Below are positions 44,914 through 53,587 of a stretch of DNA of 64,000 nucleotides, one piece after another; position 1 is the stretch's first letter; the number at the start of each line of letters is the position of its first letter. The notes under the pieces were generated by a model. The model saw only the letters and a list, made by a program, of their open reading frames with translations, made no database searches and was not told where the DNA came from. Origin of the DNA: Sphingobacterium sp. BN32 (GTDB taxonomy: Bacteria > Bacteroidota > Bacteroidia > Sphingobacteriales > Sphingobacteriaceae). The stretch lies in assembly GCF_030503615.1 (NCBI RefSeq), contig NZ_CP129963.1:372001-436000 (forward strand), written 5' to 3'. The translations under genes and the position numbers were made by a program.

Positions 44914-45888
44914 TTGAGCGAATTAGAAATTAACTTAGATGGTGTTAATTTAGCGACACTGTGGGGAGCACAAAATGAGAATTTTGAGTTCATCAAAAAA
45001 ACATTTCCAAAGTTGCGCCTCGTGGCACGTGGAGATAGCTTAAAAGTACTAGGCGAAGAAAATGAAAGGAATAAATTCCAAAAGATATTCGAATCGATCC
45101 ACGCCCATGTCAATCAGTTTCAATCACTTTCCTTATTAGAATTAGAGGGGCTTTTAGGCAGCGTTGCTACGCCTAGTACGTCGGTGATTGCGACGAAAGA
45201 GGAGGGCGAGGCTACATCGGGAGCTTTTAAAGGAGAGCCTATCGTTTATGGCCCGAATGGTCTGATTGTTAGAGCGCGGACACCAAACCAACGCAGGATG
45301 GTCGATAGTATCAATAAGAACGATATCTTATTTGCAATCGGTCCGGCCGGTACGGGTAAAACCTATACAGCGGTGGCTCTAGCAGTTCGAGCGCTTCGCA
45401 ACAAGGAAATCAAGCGGATTATCCTGACACGTCCGGCGGTAGAAGCAGGGGAGAATCTTGGATTTTTACCTGGTGATTTGAAGGAAAAAGTTGACCCGTA
45501 TTTACGACCTTTGTACGACGCCTTGGACGATATGATTCCGGCGGAGAAATTGAAGGGCTACCTGGAGAACAGAACGATTGAGATTGCTCCTTTAGCATTT
45601 ATGCGCGGACGTACCTTGGATAATTGCTTCGTGATCCTGGATGAGGCACAGAATGCGACCGAAATGCAGCTCAAGATGTTCTTGACACGTATGGGGCCTA
45701 CAGCAAAATTTATCGTAACGGGTGACATGACGCAGGTCGATCTGCCGAAAAAGAACCAGTCGGGATTGGTGAATGCGGTAAAGATTTTAGATAGTATCGA
45801 GGGTATCGATATTATTTACCTAAGTGGTTCGGATGTCGTTCGCCATAAATTGGTGAAACGTATTCTGGAAGCTTATGGAGATATTTAA
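44914..45888 (+). CDS. PhoH-family ATPase, TTG start
   Basis: Cytosolic ATPase of the PhoH/PhoL group, linked to RNA metabolism. 324 residues; an N-terminal KH-like part (LRLVARGDSLKVLGE) and the ATPase domain with Walker A FAIGPAGTGKTYTAV and Walker B NCFVILDEAQNAT. The start must be TTG 44914: the protein from there (MSELEINLDGVNL) matches the family N-terminus and no ATG lies in frame before the conserved region. Fifteen bases before the purC frame begins. Confidence 0.92.
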   Translation: MSELEINLDGVNLATLWGAQNENFEFIKKTFPKLRLVARGDSLKVLGEENERNKFQKIFESIHAHVNQFQSLSLLELEGLLGSVATPSTSVIATKEEGEATSGAFKGEPIVYGPNGLIVRARTPNQRRMVDSINKNDILFAIGPAGTGKTYTAVALAVRALRNKEIKRIILTRPAVEAGENLGFLPGDLKEKVDPYLRPLYDALDDMIPAEKLKGYLENRTIEIAPLAFMRGRTLDNCFVILDEAQNATEMQLKMFLTRMGPTAKFIVTGDMTQVDLPKKNQSGLVNAVKILDSIEGIDIIYLSGSDVVRHKLVKRILEAYGDI

Positions 45889-45921
45889 TTTGAAGATTAG
45901 CGCGTGAAGAACGCATTTGAT

Positions 45922-46872
45922 ATGAATACAATAAAAGAAACAAATTTCAACTTTGACAAGCAGACAGCCTTTTATAGAGGCAAGGTAAGAGATGTTTACA
46001 GTATCGCCGATGATTATTTGGTGATGGTTGCATCGGATAGAATTTCGGCATTTGATGTGGTCCTTCCGAGAGCAATTCCTTATAAAGGACAGGTCTTGAA
46101 CCAGATTGCGTCGAAGTTTTTACAAGCGACTTCTGATATATTACCCAACTGGGTCGTTTCTGTGCCAGATGAGAATGTGACGATTGGGAAGCGTTGTGAG
46201 CCTTTCAAAGTAGAAATGGTGATCCGTGGTTATGTTTCGGGGCATCTTTGGAGAACCTATCGCGACGGTGGGCGTGAGCTTTGTGGCGTGAAATTGCCGG
46301 AGGGACTGCGCGAGAACGATAAATTGCCGGAGCCGATTATTACGCCGACGACAAAAGCTGCCGTTGGCCATGATATGGATATTTCTAGAGAAGAAATCAT
46401 CGCGCAAGGAATAGTATCCGAAGCGGATTATACGCAATTGGAAAAATACGCGCGGGCATTATTCCAACGCGGAACTGAAATCGCCAAAGAGCGTGGATTG
46501 ATCTTAGTCGATACAAAATATGAATTTGGTAAGCATGATGGTGAGATCTATTTGATCGACGAAATTCATACGCCAGATTCATCGCGTTATTTCTATGCTG
46601 AAGGCTATGAGGAGCGTCAGGAAAAAGCCGAAGCACAGAAGCAGCTGTCGAAGGAGTTCGTTCGCCAATGGTTAATCGAGAATGGTTTCCAGGGGAAAGA
46701 GGGTCAAAATGTACCTGAAATGACAGATGAAATTGTAAATTCGATTTCAGAACGCTATATTGAGCTTTTTGAGCACATCACAGGCGAGAAGTTTGTTTAT
46801 CCGGGACAAGGAGATGTTTTGGATCGCGTACAACGCAATGTGGAGTCGGCTCTAAAAACCTTAACATACTAA
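45922..46872 (+). CDS. purC: SAICAR synthetase (phosphoribosylaminoimidazole-succinocarboxamide synthase)
   Basis: ATP-dependent ligation of aspartate to CAIR in purine synthesis. 316 residues from ATG 45922 (GTG 45904 adds six residues). Motifs: [45 protein letters not shown] and [12 protein letters not shown]. Longer than bacterial 240-residue forms and like the 300-residue eukaryote/Bacteroidota type. No other pur gene is in the window. Confidence 0.95.
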   Translation: MNTIKETNFNFDKQTAFYRGKVRDVYSIADDYLVMVASDRISAFDVVLPRAIPYKGQVLNQIASKFLQATSDILPNWVVSVPDENVTIGKRCEPFKVEMVIRGYVSGHLWRTYRDGGRELCGVKLPEGLRENDKLPEPIITPTTKAAVGHDMDISREEIIAQGIVSEADYTQLEKYARALFQRGTEIAKERGLILVDTKYEFGKHDGEIYLIDEIHTPDSSRYFYAEGYEERQEKAEAQKQLSKEFVRQWLIENGFQGKEGQNVPEMTDEIVNSISERYIELFEHITGEKFVYPGQGDVLDRVQRNVESALKTLTY

Positions 46873-46884
46873 CATTGAAATATT

Positions 46885-47262
46885 ATGAAATTTACGGTAG
46901 ATAAGCATGAGCGATATGTGGTGATTGAACCTCTTCAAGAAAAGTTGGATGGGAATGCTGCCGCAAGTTTAAAAGGGGAGTTTATGCTTCGCAACACTGG
47001 AGGACAGCGTAACATTGTCTTAGACATGAATCAGGTAAAGGAGACTGATGAAGCGGGTATTCGCACGGGGCTGCTAGCACGCAGACTGTGTAAATCGCTT
47101 GGCGGGCTTTTTATCTTGACGAACCTGAACGATGGTGTGAAAGAGTTTATAAAATCGCTAGGTTTGGATAAGTACTTTATCATTACGACGGACCTGGAAA
47201 AGGCCAAGGATTTGATCTTTGGAAACGAGATTCGCCTAGACCTCAAGCAGGAGCTGAATTAA
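46885..47262 (+). CDS. STAS-domain protein without the phosphorylatable serine
   Basis: 125 residues of the SpoIIAA-like STAS fold. The loop that holds the phosphorylated serine in anti-anti-sigma factors (DSSG) reads DEAG here (KETDEAGIRTGL), so the serine is replaced by alanine and preceded by Glu. No anti-sigma kinase is adjacent. Thirteen bases after purC and one base before rnz, so it lies in the same transcript. It may be a structural relative with another role. Confidence 0.85.
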   Translation: MKFTVDKHERYVVIEPLQEKLDGNAAASLKGEFMLRNTGGQRNIVLDMNQVKETDEAGIRTGLLARRLCKSLGGLFILTNLNDGVKEFIKSLGLDKYFIITTDLEKAKDLIFGNEIRLDLKQELN

Positions 47263-47263
47263 G

Positions 47264-48178
47264 ATGATCCGTTTTGAGGTTTTAATACTTGGTAACAGCT
47301 CAGCAACGCCCATTTATGAGCGTCATCCGACCTCGCAAGTCATTAATTACAACGAGCAATTGTTTTTAATTGATTGCGGTGAAGGTACGCAGATGCAGCT
47401 GACGCGTTATGGTATTAAAAGCAATCGCATCAATCATATTTTTATCAGCCATTTACATGGTGACCATTACCTGGGCTTAGTGGGGCTATTGTCCTCTATG
47501 CATTTGGTAGGCCGGAAATCGGACTTGCATATCTATGGGCCTGCGCCCTTGGAAGAAATTCTAAATCTGCATTTCAAGTATTCGGAGACGGTTATCCGTT
47601 ACAATATTATTTTTCATACCACCAACCCGGAACAAGAAGAGGTAATCTATGAGTCGAGAATGCTATCGATTACCTCTTTTCCGTTGGTACATCGAATCCC
47701 TTGCACTGGTTTTCGATTTACTGAAGGTAAGCGCAATGCTATTCTTCGCGCGGATTTGGTGGAAGATTTAGGCATCCCAGCACCTTATTATTCTGCGTTG
47801 AAGCGTGGAATTGATTATGTGGATCCACAGGGGAAGGTCTACCCGGCATCTGAACTTACTTTTCCGGCACCAGCATCGCGTAGCTATGCTTTCTGTTCCG
47901 ATACCATTCGACATCCTATCTACCTGAAGACCATACATGGCGTAGATCTGCTCTACCATGAGTCGACGTTCTTACATGAGATGGTCGATCGTGCAAAGGA
48001 GACCTTCCATACCACGAGCTTGGAGGCCGCGGAAATTGCCCATGAGGTGGGAGCGAAGAAATTGCTGCTCGGGCATTACTCCGCGAGATATAAAACATTG
48101 ACGCCCTTGTTGGAAGAAGCACAATCAGTTTTCCCGGCAACGGAGCTTTCAACCGAAGGTAAATGGTTTTTAGTCTAG
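47264..48178 (+). CDS. rnz: Ribonuclease Z
   Basis: Metallo-beta-lactamase endonuclease that trims the 3' end of tRNA precursors. 304 residues with the metal motif SHLHGDHYLGL, the CGEGTQ start, and C-terminal HTTSLEAAEIAHEVGAKKL and LGHYSARY. Relevant here because two of the three tRNA-Asp genes lack an encoded CCA and would need Z-type trimming followed by CCA addition. One base after the STAS stop. Confidence 0.94.
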   Translation: MIRFEVLILGNSSATPIYERHPTSQVINYNEQLFLIDCGEGTQMQLTRYGIKSNRINHIFISHLHGDHYLGLVGLLSSMHLVGRKSDLHIYGPAPLEEILNLHFKYSETVIRYNIIFHTTNPEQEEVIYESRMLSITSFPLVHRIPCTGFRFTEGKRNAILRADLVEDLGIPAPYYSALKRGIDYVDPQGKVYPASELTFPAPASRSYAFCSDTIRHPIYLKTIHGVDLLYHESTFLHEMVDRAKETFHTTSLEAAEIAHEVGAKKLLLGHYSARYKTLTPLLEEAQSVFPATELSTEGKWFLV

Positions 48179-48233
48179 TGATTTAATTAATTTTTCCTCA
48201 TATTTACAGCTCTAATTTTTTATAAACATTAAC

Positions 48234-49289
48234 ATGTCGTTCAACTTAAACGCGCTGCTTAGGGACAATATCAGAAAATTGGTTCCCTATTCATCTGCTA
48301 GAGATGAGTTTAAAGGTGAAGCCTCGGTTTGGCTTGATGCAAATGAAAATGCTTTTGGATCGCCACTACCGCATGATTACAACCGTTATCCTGACCCTTT
48401 ACAACATCAACTCAAACATAAACTTTCGAAGATAAAAGGCGTTCCGACCGAGAATATATTCCTTGGAAATGGTTCCGATGAAGCGATTGATATTCTCTAT
48501 CGTGCTTTTTGTACGCCGAAATTGGACAATGTGATATTGGTACCTCCGACCTATGGTATGTATGAGGTTTCTGCCAATATCAACGATGTGGAAGTTAGAA
48601 AAGTAAACTTAACGAAAGATTATCAGCTGGATCTGGACGGTATAGCAGAAGCAATCGACCAACATACAAAGTTGATCTTTATCTGCTCGCCGAATAACCC
48701 TACCGGAAACAGTATCAACGCACAGGATATTGAAACGATACTTGTGAATTTTACTGGTATCGTGGTGGTAGACGAGGCCTATATCAATTATTCTAAACAA
48801 AAGTCTTTTACAAAGGCCTTACCCGAATTTCAAAACTTAGTCATCTTGCAAACGCTATCAAAGGCTTGGGGGTTGGCGGCACTGCGTTTGGGTTTAGCCT
48901 TTGCCAGCAAAGAGATTATCGACGTTTTCAATAAAATTAAACCACCTTACAATATCAACCAAGCTACACAGGATCTAGTGTTAGAGGCGCTGGAAGGGGT
49001 AGATATCATTAACGAATGGATTAAAGCAACGGTTGCTGAACGGGAGATATTGGTATCTAAGCTGTCAGCGCTGGAACAAGTTGAACATATTACACCTTCG
49101 GATGCTAATTTTGTTTTGGTGAAATTAGCGGAACCGCGCGCTTTATACAGTAACCTGGTAGAGCAGGGCATCATTGTTCGCGATCGTTCGAAAGTGGAGT
49201 TATGTGAGGGCTGCCTACGTGTGACGGTGGGTACAAAACTAGAAAACGAACGGTTATTAGAAGCAATCCAAACCTTTTACTATAAATAA
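48234..49289 (+). CDS. hisC: Histidinol-phosphate aminotransferase
   Basis: PLP enzyme converting imidazole-acetol phosphate to histidinol phosphate. 351 residues with [19 protein letters not shown] and the PLP lysine in [14 protein letters not shown]. First gene of a tightly packed his cluster. The 55-base upstream gap contains no terminator-like attenuator and no His-rich leader peptide, so classical attenuation is not evident. hisG and hisD, usually upstream, are missing. Confidence 0.95.
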   Translation: MSFNLNALLRDNIRKLVPYSSARDEFKGEASVWLDANENAFGSPLPHDYNRYPDPLQHQLKHKLSKIKGVPTENIFLGNGSDEAIDILYRAFCTPKLDNVILVPPTYGMYEVSANINDVEVRKVNLTKDYQLDLDGIAEAIDQHTKLIFICSPNNPTGNSINAQDIETILVNFTGIVVVDEAYINYSKQKSFTKALPEFQNLVILQTLSKAWGLAALRLGLAFASKEIIDVFNKIKPPYNINQATQDLVLEALEGVDIINEWIKATVAEREILVSKLSALEQVEHITPSDANFVLVKLAEPRALYSNLVEQGIIVRDRSKVELCEGCLRVTVGTKLENERLLEAIQTFYYK

Positions 49290-49291
49290 TA

Positions 49292-50431
49292 ATGGCTGAT
49301 CAATTAAAGCGTGTTCTTTTTATCGATAGAGATGGAACCTTGATTCTGGAACCTGAAGATGAGCAAATCGACTCTTTTCAGAAACTAAAGTTTTATCCCG
49401 GTGCACTTCAATATTTACCTCGTATTGCTAAGGAACTTGATTTTGACCTGGTATTGGTTTCGAATCAAGACGGCTTAGGTACAGATTCACATCCGGAAGA
49501 TAAGTTTCTGCCGGTACATTCTTTTGTGATCGAGACTTTTAAAGGTGAAGGTGTCGAATTCGTAAAGGAGCATATCGATAAGACTTTTCCTCATGAAAAT
49601 GCAGCAACAAGAAAACCAGGAGTTGGGATGTTGACTGAATATTTCGATGAGGCTGCATACGATCTAAAAAACTCATTTGTTATTGGTGACCGCGTTAATG
49701 ATGTAAAATTAGCACAGAACCTAGGGGCTAAAGCAATCTGGCTTCGTAATAATGATGAGTTGGGGAAATTAGAGAACCATGTTTTCGAGAATGATGCCAT
49801 TGCCTTGGAAACGAAGGACTGGAAGTCTATCTACGAGTTTCTAAAGCTAGGTACGCGCGTTGCGGAGCATCATCGCAAAACGAATGAAACAGATATTTAT
49901 ATCAAAGTTAACTTAGATGGTTCGGGGAAATCGGATATTGATACCGGTTTGCCGTTCTTCGACCATATGTTAGATCAACTGGCACGTCATGGTGCGCTTG
50001 ACTTAACGATCAAGGCAAAGGGAGATCTGCATATCGATGAGCACCATACCATTGAAGATACCGGTATTGCGCTTGGCGAGATTTTCTTGAAAGTACTAGG
50101 CGATAAACGTGGTATCGAGCGCTATGCTTATACATTACCGATGGATGATTGCTTGGCACAAGTAGCATTGGACTTCGGTGGTCGCAACTGGATTGTATGG
50201 GACGCGGAATTCAAACGTGAGAAAATTGGGGATATGCCGACAGAGATGTTCTTCCATTTCTTTAAGTCTTTTTCTGATGCTTCGAAGTCTAATTTGAACA
50301 TTCAGGCCAGCGGTGATAATGAGCACCACAAAATTGAGGCTATTTTTAAAGCCCTTGCTAAAACAATAAAGAAAGCCGTTCGTCGCGATGCTGAGAATAT
50401 GCAGCTGCCGAGCACGAAAGGCGTATTATAA
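49292..50431 (+). CDS. hisB: Bifunctional histidinol-phosphatase / imidazoleglycerol-phosphate dehydratase
   Basis: Fusion of a HAD phosphatase ([23 protein letters not shown]) at the N-terminus (1-165) with the IGP dehydratase (about 190-379; [30 protein letters not shown], and [10 protein letters not shown]). 379 residues, the enterobacterial/Bacteroidota arrangement. Two bases after hisC. Confidence 0.96.
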   Translation: MADQLKRVLFIDRDGTLILEPEDEQIDSFQKLKFYPGALQYLPRIAKELDFDLVLVSNQDGLGTDSHPEDKFLPVHSFVIETFKGEGVEFVKEHIDKTFPHENAATRKPGVGMLTEYFDEAAYDLKNSFVIGDRVNDVKLAQNLGAKAIWLRNNDELGKLENHVFENDAIALETKDWKSIYEFLKLGTRVAEHHRKTNETDIYIKVNLDGSGKSDIDTGLPFFDHMLDQLARHGALDLTIKAKGDLHIDEHHTIEDTGIALGEIFLKVLGDKRGIERYAYTLPMDDCLAQVALDFGGRNWIVWDAEFKREKIGDMPTEMFFHFFKSFSDASKSNLNIQASGDNEHHKIEAIFKALAKTIKKAVRRDAENMQLPSTKGVL

Positions 50432-50465
50432 GATTTTTTGAGCCGCTGAGGCTAGAGGAAAGCGT

Positions 50466-51056
50466 ATGATTGGGATTGTAAATTACGAAGCTGGCAATAT
50501 TTTTTCTATTACTGCAGCTTTAAAGCGCCTGAATATAGCGTACGGGATGGTGAATACTCCGGAGGAACTGGAGCAATATGAAAAGATTATTATTCCCGGC
50601 GTAGGTCATGCGGGTGCTGCAATGGCGAAGCTTGAGGCACGCGGAATGGTGGAGCCTATCCGACAATTGAGGAAGCCCGTCCTGGGAATTTGTGTTGGGA
50701 TGCAATTGCTAACTGACTTTTCGGAAGAGGGAAACTCTAATTTAGTGGGGATTATCCCGCTCAAGACGTTACATTTTGAGGAAAGGATTCAGCAAAAAGT
50801 ACCGCATATGGGCTGGAACAGCATCGAATTTGAAAATACTTGCCCTCTTTTTCAAGACATTCCGAATAATTCCTATTTTTATTTTGTGCACTCTTACTTC
50901 ATAGAGTATGATGCAACCTATACCATAGCTCGATGTGATTATGGATTACCATTTTCTGCAGCAATTTCCAAGGATAATTTCTGGGCGGTACAATTTCACC
51001 CCGAAAAATCAGGGACTGCAGGAGAGCAACTTTTGATTAACTTTGCTAAGTTTTAA
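50466..51056 (+). CDS. hisH: Imidazole glycerol phosphate synthase glutaminase subunit
   Basis: Supplies ammonia from glutamine to HisF. 196 residues; nucleophile in LGICVGMQLL, His-Glu of the triad in VQFHPEKSG. Start MIGIVNYEAGN. In the his transcript 34 bases after hisB. Confidence 0.96.
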   Translation: MIGIVNYEAGNIFSITAALKRLNIAYGMVNTPEELEQYEKIIIPGVGHAGAAMAKLEARGMVEPIRQLRKPVLGICVGMQLLTDFSEEGNSNLVGIIPLKTLHFEERIQQKVPHMGWNSIEFENTCPLFQDIPNNSYFYFVHSYFIEYDATYTIARCDYGLPFSAAISKDNFWAVQFHPEKSGTAGEQLLINFAKF

Positions 51057-51071
51057 CCGAAATTAACGAAT

Positions 51072-51824
51072 ATGTATATAATACCTGCAATTGATGTGTT
51101 GGACAAAAAGGTTGTCCGCTTAAGAGAAGGAAACTACGACGACGTAACGACATACCCTATTTCATTAGAGGAACAAATCGAGAAATACCATGCTAATGGT
51201 ACCGAGATTGTTCATATTATCGACCTGAATGGCGCAAAAGGCGACTTCAGCAATCAAGCTTACTTGTTCGATATTATCCGTAGAACGGAAATGAAAGTAC
51301 AGTATGGTGGTGGTGTTCGTAGCATCGAAAAGGTGAAAGAATTGGTGGATGCAGGTGTTTACCGTGTAATCGTTGGAACACAAGCAATCACTAATCCGAC
51401 TTTCTTGGAAGAACTGAGCAAGTTGAATGAGGGACGCGTTAAATATGCGGATCACATCGTTATTGCAATCGACGTATTGGATGAGGTTATCAAATACTCA
51501 GGTTGGTTGGAAAGCTCACCAATCAAATTGGTAGCATACATCGACAAATGCTTAAGCCTAGGTTTCTACCGTTTCCTATGTACGGATATTTCAAAAGACG
51601 GCAAACTAGGTGGTGCAGGAGTAGAGTTATACCAAAAACTATTGGATCACTCGCCTATCATTAAATTGATCGGTTCGGGAGGTATTAGCTCGATGGCGGA
51701 TATTGAAGCGCTAAATGCTTTGGGAAGAATGGAGTCTGTGGTTGTGGGTAAAGCAATTTATGAAGAACGCATTACGATTGAAGAGATCAAAGACTGGAAC
51801 TTAAAAGCGCTAATTAATTTCTAG
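51072..51824 (+). CDS. hisA: Phosphoribosylformimino-5-aminoimidazole carboxamide ribotide isomerase
   Basis: TIM-barrel isomerase of the histidine pathway. 250 residues; [13 protein letters not shown] at the N-terminus, two phosphate-binding Gly motifs ([24 protein letters not shown]) and [18 protein letters not shown]. Length is a little long because of a Lys/Tyr-rich stretch in the middle. Sixteen bases after hisH. Confidence 0.95.
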   Translation: MYIIPAIDVLDKKVVRLREGNYDDVTTYPISLEEQIEKYHANGTEIVHIIDLNGAKGDFSNQAYLFDIIRRTEMKVQYGGGVRSIEKVKELVDAGVYRVIVGTQAITNPTFLEELSKLNEGRVKYADHIVIAIDVLDEVIKYSGWLESSPIKLVAYIDKCLSLGFYRFLCTDISKDGKLGGAGVELYQKLLDHSPIIKLIGSGGISSMADIEALNALGRMESVVVGKAIYEERITIEEIKDWNLKALINF

Positions 51825-51825
51825 C

Positions 51826-52581
51826 ATGCTTGCAAAGCGTATAATTCCCTGTTTAGATGTAAAGGATGGTCGCACCGTAAAAGGAGTCAACTTTGTTGAT
51901 CTTCGGGATGCGGGTGACCCTGTAGAGCTCGCTTGGCAATACTCGCAACAAGGCGCGGACGAATTAGTATTCCTGGATATCACAGCAACACATGAGCGCC
52001 GGAAAACGACCGTTGATTTGGTAAGAGCGGTTGCTTCGCAGATCAATATTCCATTTACAATTGGCGGAGGTATCAACGAGCTTAAAGATGCGGACATACT
52101 ATTGAACGCAGGAGCGGATAAAATCTCGATTAACTCAGCTGCGGTTAGAAATCCAAAGCTCATCGATGAGTTGGCGGCTACCTTTGGCGTACAGTTCGTT
52201 GTCGTTGCGGTGGATACACGCTTTGTAAATGATAAGAATTATGTGCATTTACGAGGGGGTAGAGACATTACCGATATAGAGACCGAAAACTGGATCAAAG
52301 AGGCTGAAAGCAGAGGGGCTGGGGAGATCTTGTTGACATCCATGGATCATGACGGCACCAAGAATGGTTTTGATATCCATTTACTTGATAAAATAAATAA
52401 GCAGATACGTATTCCTTTAATCGCTTCTGGAGGCGCAGGGAATCAACAGCATTTTGTTGATGTATTTGAAAAGGCGCAGGTGGATGCTGCACTAGCGGCT
52501 TCCGTATTCCACTACGGCGAAATACTAATTCCAGAATTGAAACAAACCTTACAGGAAAATCAAATACCTGTAAGACTATAA
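51826..52581 (+). CDS. hisF: Imidazole glycerol phosphate synthase cyclase subunit
   Basis: TIM-barrel cyclase pairing with HisH. 251 residues; [19 protein letters not shown] with catalytic Asp11, [14 protein letters not shown] with the second Asp near 130, and the phosphate motif IASGGAGN. One base after hisA. Confidence 0.96.
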   Translation: MLAKRIIPCLDVKDGRTVKGVNFVDLRDAGDPVELAWQYSQQGADELVFLDITATHERRKTTVDLVRAVASQINIPFTIGGGINELKDADILLNAGADKISINSAAVRNPKLIDELAATFGVQFVVVAVDTRFVNDKNYVHLRGGRDITDIETENWIKEAESRGAGEILLTSMDHDGTKNGFDIHLLDKINKQIRIPLIASGGAGNQQHFVDVFEKAQVDAALAASVFHYGEILIPELKQTLQENQIPVRL

Positions 52582-52593
52582 GCTATTTGTAGG

Positions 52594-53178
52594 ATGACAA
52601 TAGATTTTAATAAAGGCGACGGTTTAGTGCCTGTTGTAATTCAAGATGATCAAACACTGGAAGTGTTGATGTTGGGTTACATGAATGAAGAAGCTTGGAA
52701 TAAGACCCAGGCAGAAAATAAAGTAACCTTTTATTCAAGAAGCAAGAATAGACTTTGGACAAAAGGTGAAGAGAGCGGCAACTTTTTGGAAGTGGTAAGC
52801 TCACATATCGATTGTGATCATGATACTTTATTAATTAAAGTCCATCCTGCAGGACCTACTTGTCATACCGGAAGCAGAAGCTGTTTCAATACCGAATACA
52901 ATCAGAACTTCCTTCTTAAGCTAGAAGCTATCGTAAAGGACCGTTTTGACTTCCCTAGCGAAGAATCTTATGTAAATAGACTTCGTAGTAAAGGAATTAA
53001 TAAGATCGCTCAAAAGGTCGGAGAAGAAGCCGTGGAGACCGTGATTGCTGCACTTAATGAAACCGAGCACGACTTTATCAACGAATCTTCAGATTTACTT
53101 TTCCACTTAATCGTGCTATTGCGCGAAAAAGGAATCAGCCTGAAAGATATCGCCAAGAATTTAGAAGGAAGGCATTAG
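52594..53178 (+). CDS. hisIE: Bifunctional phosphoribosyl-AMP cyclohydrolase / phosphoribosyl-ATP pyrophosphatase
   Basis: Fusion carrying the second and third steps of the histidine pathway. HisI part (1-105): [19 protein letters not shown], metal-binding CDHDTLL and [12 protein letters not shown]. HisE part (110-194): [28 protein letters not shown]. 194 residues. Last gene of the cluster; the terminator that follows lies inside the dispersed repeat. Confidence 0.95.
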   Translation: MTIDFNKGDGLVPVVIQDDQTLEVLMLGYMNEEAWNKTQAENKVTFYSRSKNRLWTKGEESGNFLEVVSSHIDCDHDTLLIKVHPAGPTCHTGSRSCFNTEYNQNFLLKLEAIVKDRFDFPSEESYVNRLRSKGINKIAQKVGEEAVETVIAALNETEHDFINESSDLLFHLIVLLREKGISLKDIAKNLEGRH

Positions 53179-53220
53179 GGGGTCTAGATATTAGACATTA
53201 GATTTTAGATATCAGAGTAT

Positions 53221-53245
53221 GGAGCCGATTAGGCTCCTTTTTTTT
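53221..53245 (+). terminator. Terminator of the his cluster, inside repeat copy A
   Basis: GGAGCC-GATTA-GGCTCC followed by eight T. Confidence 0.88.
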
Positions 53246-53314
53246 GCTGTCCTGAAGGGGAGGTTTTTGAGTCTTTGTTTTTGCTCTTTTGTCTTGAACC
53301 AGGAAAAAAAGGAT

Positions 53315-53504
53315 GAAAGGATGAGCAGGATCTGGCGTCATAGGTCTTTATACTAAGTACTAACTACTAGCTACTATTTTGAAAGGATGAGCAGGATCTG
53401 ACATCATAGGTCTTTGTACAAAGTACTAACTACTATTTTGAAAGGATTCACAGGCTCTGGCGTCATAGGTCTTTATACTAAGTACTAAGTACTAACTACT
53501 ATTT
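53315..53504 (+). repeat. Three tandem subunits of 59-66 bases in repeat copy A
   Basis: Subunits at 53315-53380, 53381-53439 and 53440-53504 each begin GAAAGGAT, contain CATAGGTCTTT and end in AGTACTA/ACTACTA heptads before TATTT. The heptad number differs, which suggests slippage. Confidence 0.8.
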
Positions 53505-53562
53505 CCCGGTTCAAAGACGGTCTAATGTCTAAAATCTGATATCTACTGTCTAAAATAAAAAA

Positions 53563-53578
53563 AGCCCTTTTCAGGGCT
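53563..53578 (-). terminator. Terminator of the aminopeptidase P gene
   Basis: Minus-strand AGCCCT-GAAA-AGGGCT followed by seven T. Confidence 0.85.
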
Positions 53579-53587
53579 GTTTTTATT

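Larger units (their letters stand above)
53185..53552. repeat. Composite dispersed repeat, copy A, with heptad-spaced TAG/CTA ends
   Basis: Left end: TAG at 53185, 53192, 53199 and 53206 (then CAG at 53213), exactly 7 apart. Right end: CTA at 53522, 53529, 53543 and 53550 with CTG at 53536, also 7 apart, forming imperfect inverted ends. Inside: terminator hairpin, GAACCAGGAAA module and three tandem subunits. The same parts recur in reverse orientation at 62189-62497. No ORF. Confidence 0.75.

Noticed and set aside
48179..48233. Histidine attenuator leader
   Set aside because: Only 55 bases, no His-rich reading frame and no alternative hairpins seen.
53315..53504. CRISPR array
   Set aside because: Three repeats are adjacent without unique spacers, vary in length by heptads, and no cas gene is present.
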